DNA from: Microbacterium suwonense
Lineage (GTDB): Bacteria > Actinomycetota > Actinomycetes > Actinomycetales > Microbacteriaceae
Assembly (NCBI RefSeq): GCF_030296555.1
Contig: NZ_AP027728.1
Coordinates: 1,488,001 to 1,552,000 of the forward strand
Direction of reading: 5' to 3'
DNA: 64,000 nucleotides
Position 1 is the first letter of the stretch, and each line of letters opens with the position of its first letter. The position numbers and the translations under genes were made by a program. A model generated the notes under the pieces. The model was not told the DNA's origin. It made no database searches and saw nothing but the letters and a program-made list of their open reading frames with translations. Of the stretch, positions 63,339 to 64,000 are shown one piece after another.

Positions 63339-64000
63339 TCAGGATGCCGGCAGCAGGTTCCCCTCGAAGAACGCCGCCAGCTCGTCCACGTCGTCCAGCG
63401 GCAGAATCGCGGCCACGTACTGGTCGGGGCGCACCACGACGACCACACCGTCCCGCGAGAGCTCGCGCGCCTCGAAGATGTCGTCGTGACACCAGACCGT
63501 GGGCGCCGCCGAGTAGATCTTCTCCCAGTCCGTCAGCCCGTAGGGGCCGGTCTGCGGCCGGAACAGTGCGGGAGCGTCGGTGAACTCCCGCTCGTCGAAG
63601 CGCTGCTGATAGATGGCCTTCACGTCGAAGACCGCGTCCACGTCGCCGTCTTTCGGCGTGTACCGGGCGAACAGCGGCTCGACGGACTCGGCCCATGACG
63701 ACAGCTTCACTGCATCCGCGTCGGCGAAGGCGTACACCCGCCAGCGCCCGTCGGCCTTCGCGTGGTGACCGAGGTGCACGACGTTGCCGTCGCCGACCCG
63801 GGTGACCTCGGCGGACTTGAAACGCTTGCCGAGCGGGAAGCCCGCCGCGAGCTCCTGCCGGGAGGAGCCGTCGATGATCATCGAAGGCCCGTACTGCGTC
63901 ATGAAGCCGGAGGGGAACTCAGCCGTCGCCAGGTAGTAGGTCGCGAGATCCTGCGGGTCCGAGATCTCCTCGGGCTTGCGCGCCATCAGGCTGGACCACT
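63339..64000 (-). CDS. C-terminal part of an FAD monooxygenase (phenol or 3-hydroxybenzoate hydroxylase type), partial
   Basis: The frame is open to the right edge, with WSSLMARKPEEISDPQDLAT just inside the window. The text FMTQYGPSMI, GRWRVYAFADAD and a thioredoxin-like C-terminal domain ending VVVVRPDQYVAAILPLDDVD match the C-terminal dimerisation domain of phenol 2-monooxygenase and 3-hydroxybenzoate 4-monooxygenase. The FAD domain lies beyond base 64000. The internal ATG at 63986 is probably not the true start. Confidence 0.8.
   Translation of the reverse strand, partial: WSSLMARKPEEISDPQDLATYYLATAEFPSGFMTQYGPSMIIDGSSRQELAAGFPLGKRFKSAEVTRVGDGNVVHLGHHAKADGRWRVYAFADADAVKLSSWAESVEPLFARYTPKDGDVDAVFDVKAIYQQRFDEREFTDAPALFRPQTGPYGLTDWEKIYSAAPTVWCHDDIFEARELSRDGVVVVVRPDQYVAAILPLDDVDELAAFFEGNLLPAS

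Overview
The window is chromosomal DNA from a high-GC Gram-positive actinobacterium, most likely a Microbacterium or another member of Microbacteriaceae. The reasons are the uniform very high GC, the cydDC fusion, a large RamB/ScfR regulator, GTP-type PEP carboxykinase, the Actinobacteria-style RecQ helicase, many leaderless-type gene starts, and a very high density of the heptamer GGATGCC. I see no rRNA, tRNA, transposase, integrase, prophage, CRISPR array or plasmid function. This is accessory-metabolism chromosome, not a genomic island.

Layout. 1-6290: cytochrome bd genes (cydA, cydDC fusion) around a BlaI-type repressor and an M56 metalloprotease, with three matching 17-bp operators. 6386-11893: mfd, a GNAT acetyltransferase with a duplicated start region, a Fpg/Nei glycosylase, and a remnant of an AAA/DUF4143 ATPase. 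11939-15548: FMN riboswitch plus ribD-ribE-ribBA-ribH. 15615-20684: a small membrane protein, then a branched-chain amino acid ABC transporter (livK, livH, livMG fusion, livF) behind a strongly structured 5' leader. 20759-25421: YjbR protein, S66 peptidase, small HTH regulator with an ABC exporter, hemerythrin and OsmC proteins. 25442-34360: pckA divergent from ramB, thioesterase, AlkZ-like protein, long-form GAPDH, HAD phosphatase, an unknown protein. 34384-44041: Lrp regulator divergent from a 2-oxoacid dehydrogenase operon (E1a, E1b, E2), followed by phenylacetate beta-oxidation genes (paaJ-type thiolase, paaF, paaH, paaZ, paaI). 44159-48327: RecQ helicase with a phosphoribosyltransferase-like tail, ABC ATPase, GntR regulator, unknown protein. 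48366-52981: PaaR-type operator and the epoxidase operon paaABCDE plus a paaG-like isomerase. 53064-57696: glutamine amidotransferase, a TPP enzyme with a structured leader, and an FAD monooxygenase/TetR divergent pair with two operators. 57739-64000: Na+/H+ antiporter, a NarL/DesK-type two-component system with an ABC-2 exporter, and the C-terminal part of a phenol/3-hydroxybenzoate-type monooxygenase.

The two paa clusters together cover epoxidation of phenylacetyl-CoA, ring isomerisation, ring opening and beta-oxidation to acetyl-CoA and succinyl-CoA. The CoA ligase paaK and a paaR repressor are not in the window. The acyl-CoA metabolism fits the neighbouring RamB and PEP carboxykinase (acetate and short-chain acid growth, gluconeogenesis) and the branched-chain amino acid uptake and 2-oxoacid dehydrogenase genes.

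Data quality. Thirteen genes need fifteen single-base corrections to read through. Every one fits loss of one base inside or beside a short G or C run, and each restores a normal-length family member. I read these as homopolymer errors in the assembly rather than decay. Genes split in mid-protein are typed pseudogene because the given sequence has no intact frame, but I expect most of them to be functional.

I did not find a clearly new multi-gene system. The best candidates for undescribed biology are the BlaI/cyd operator regulon, the livK and TPP-enzyme leaders, and a set of long intergenic hairpins.
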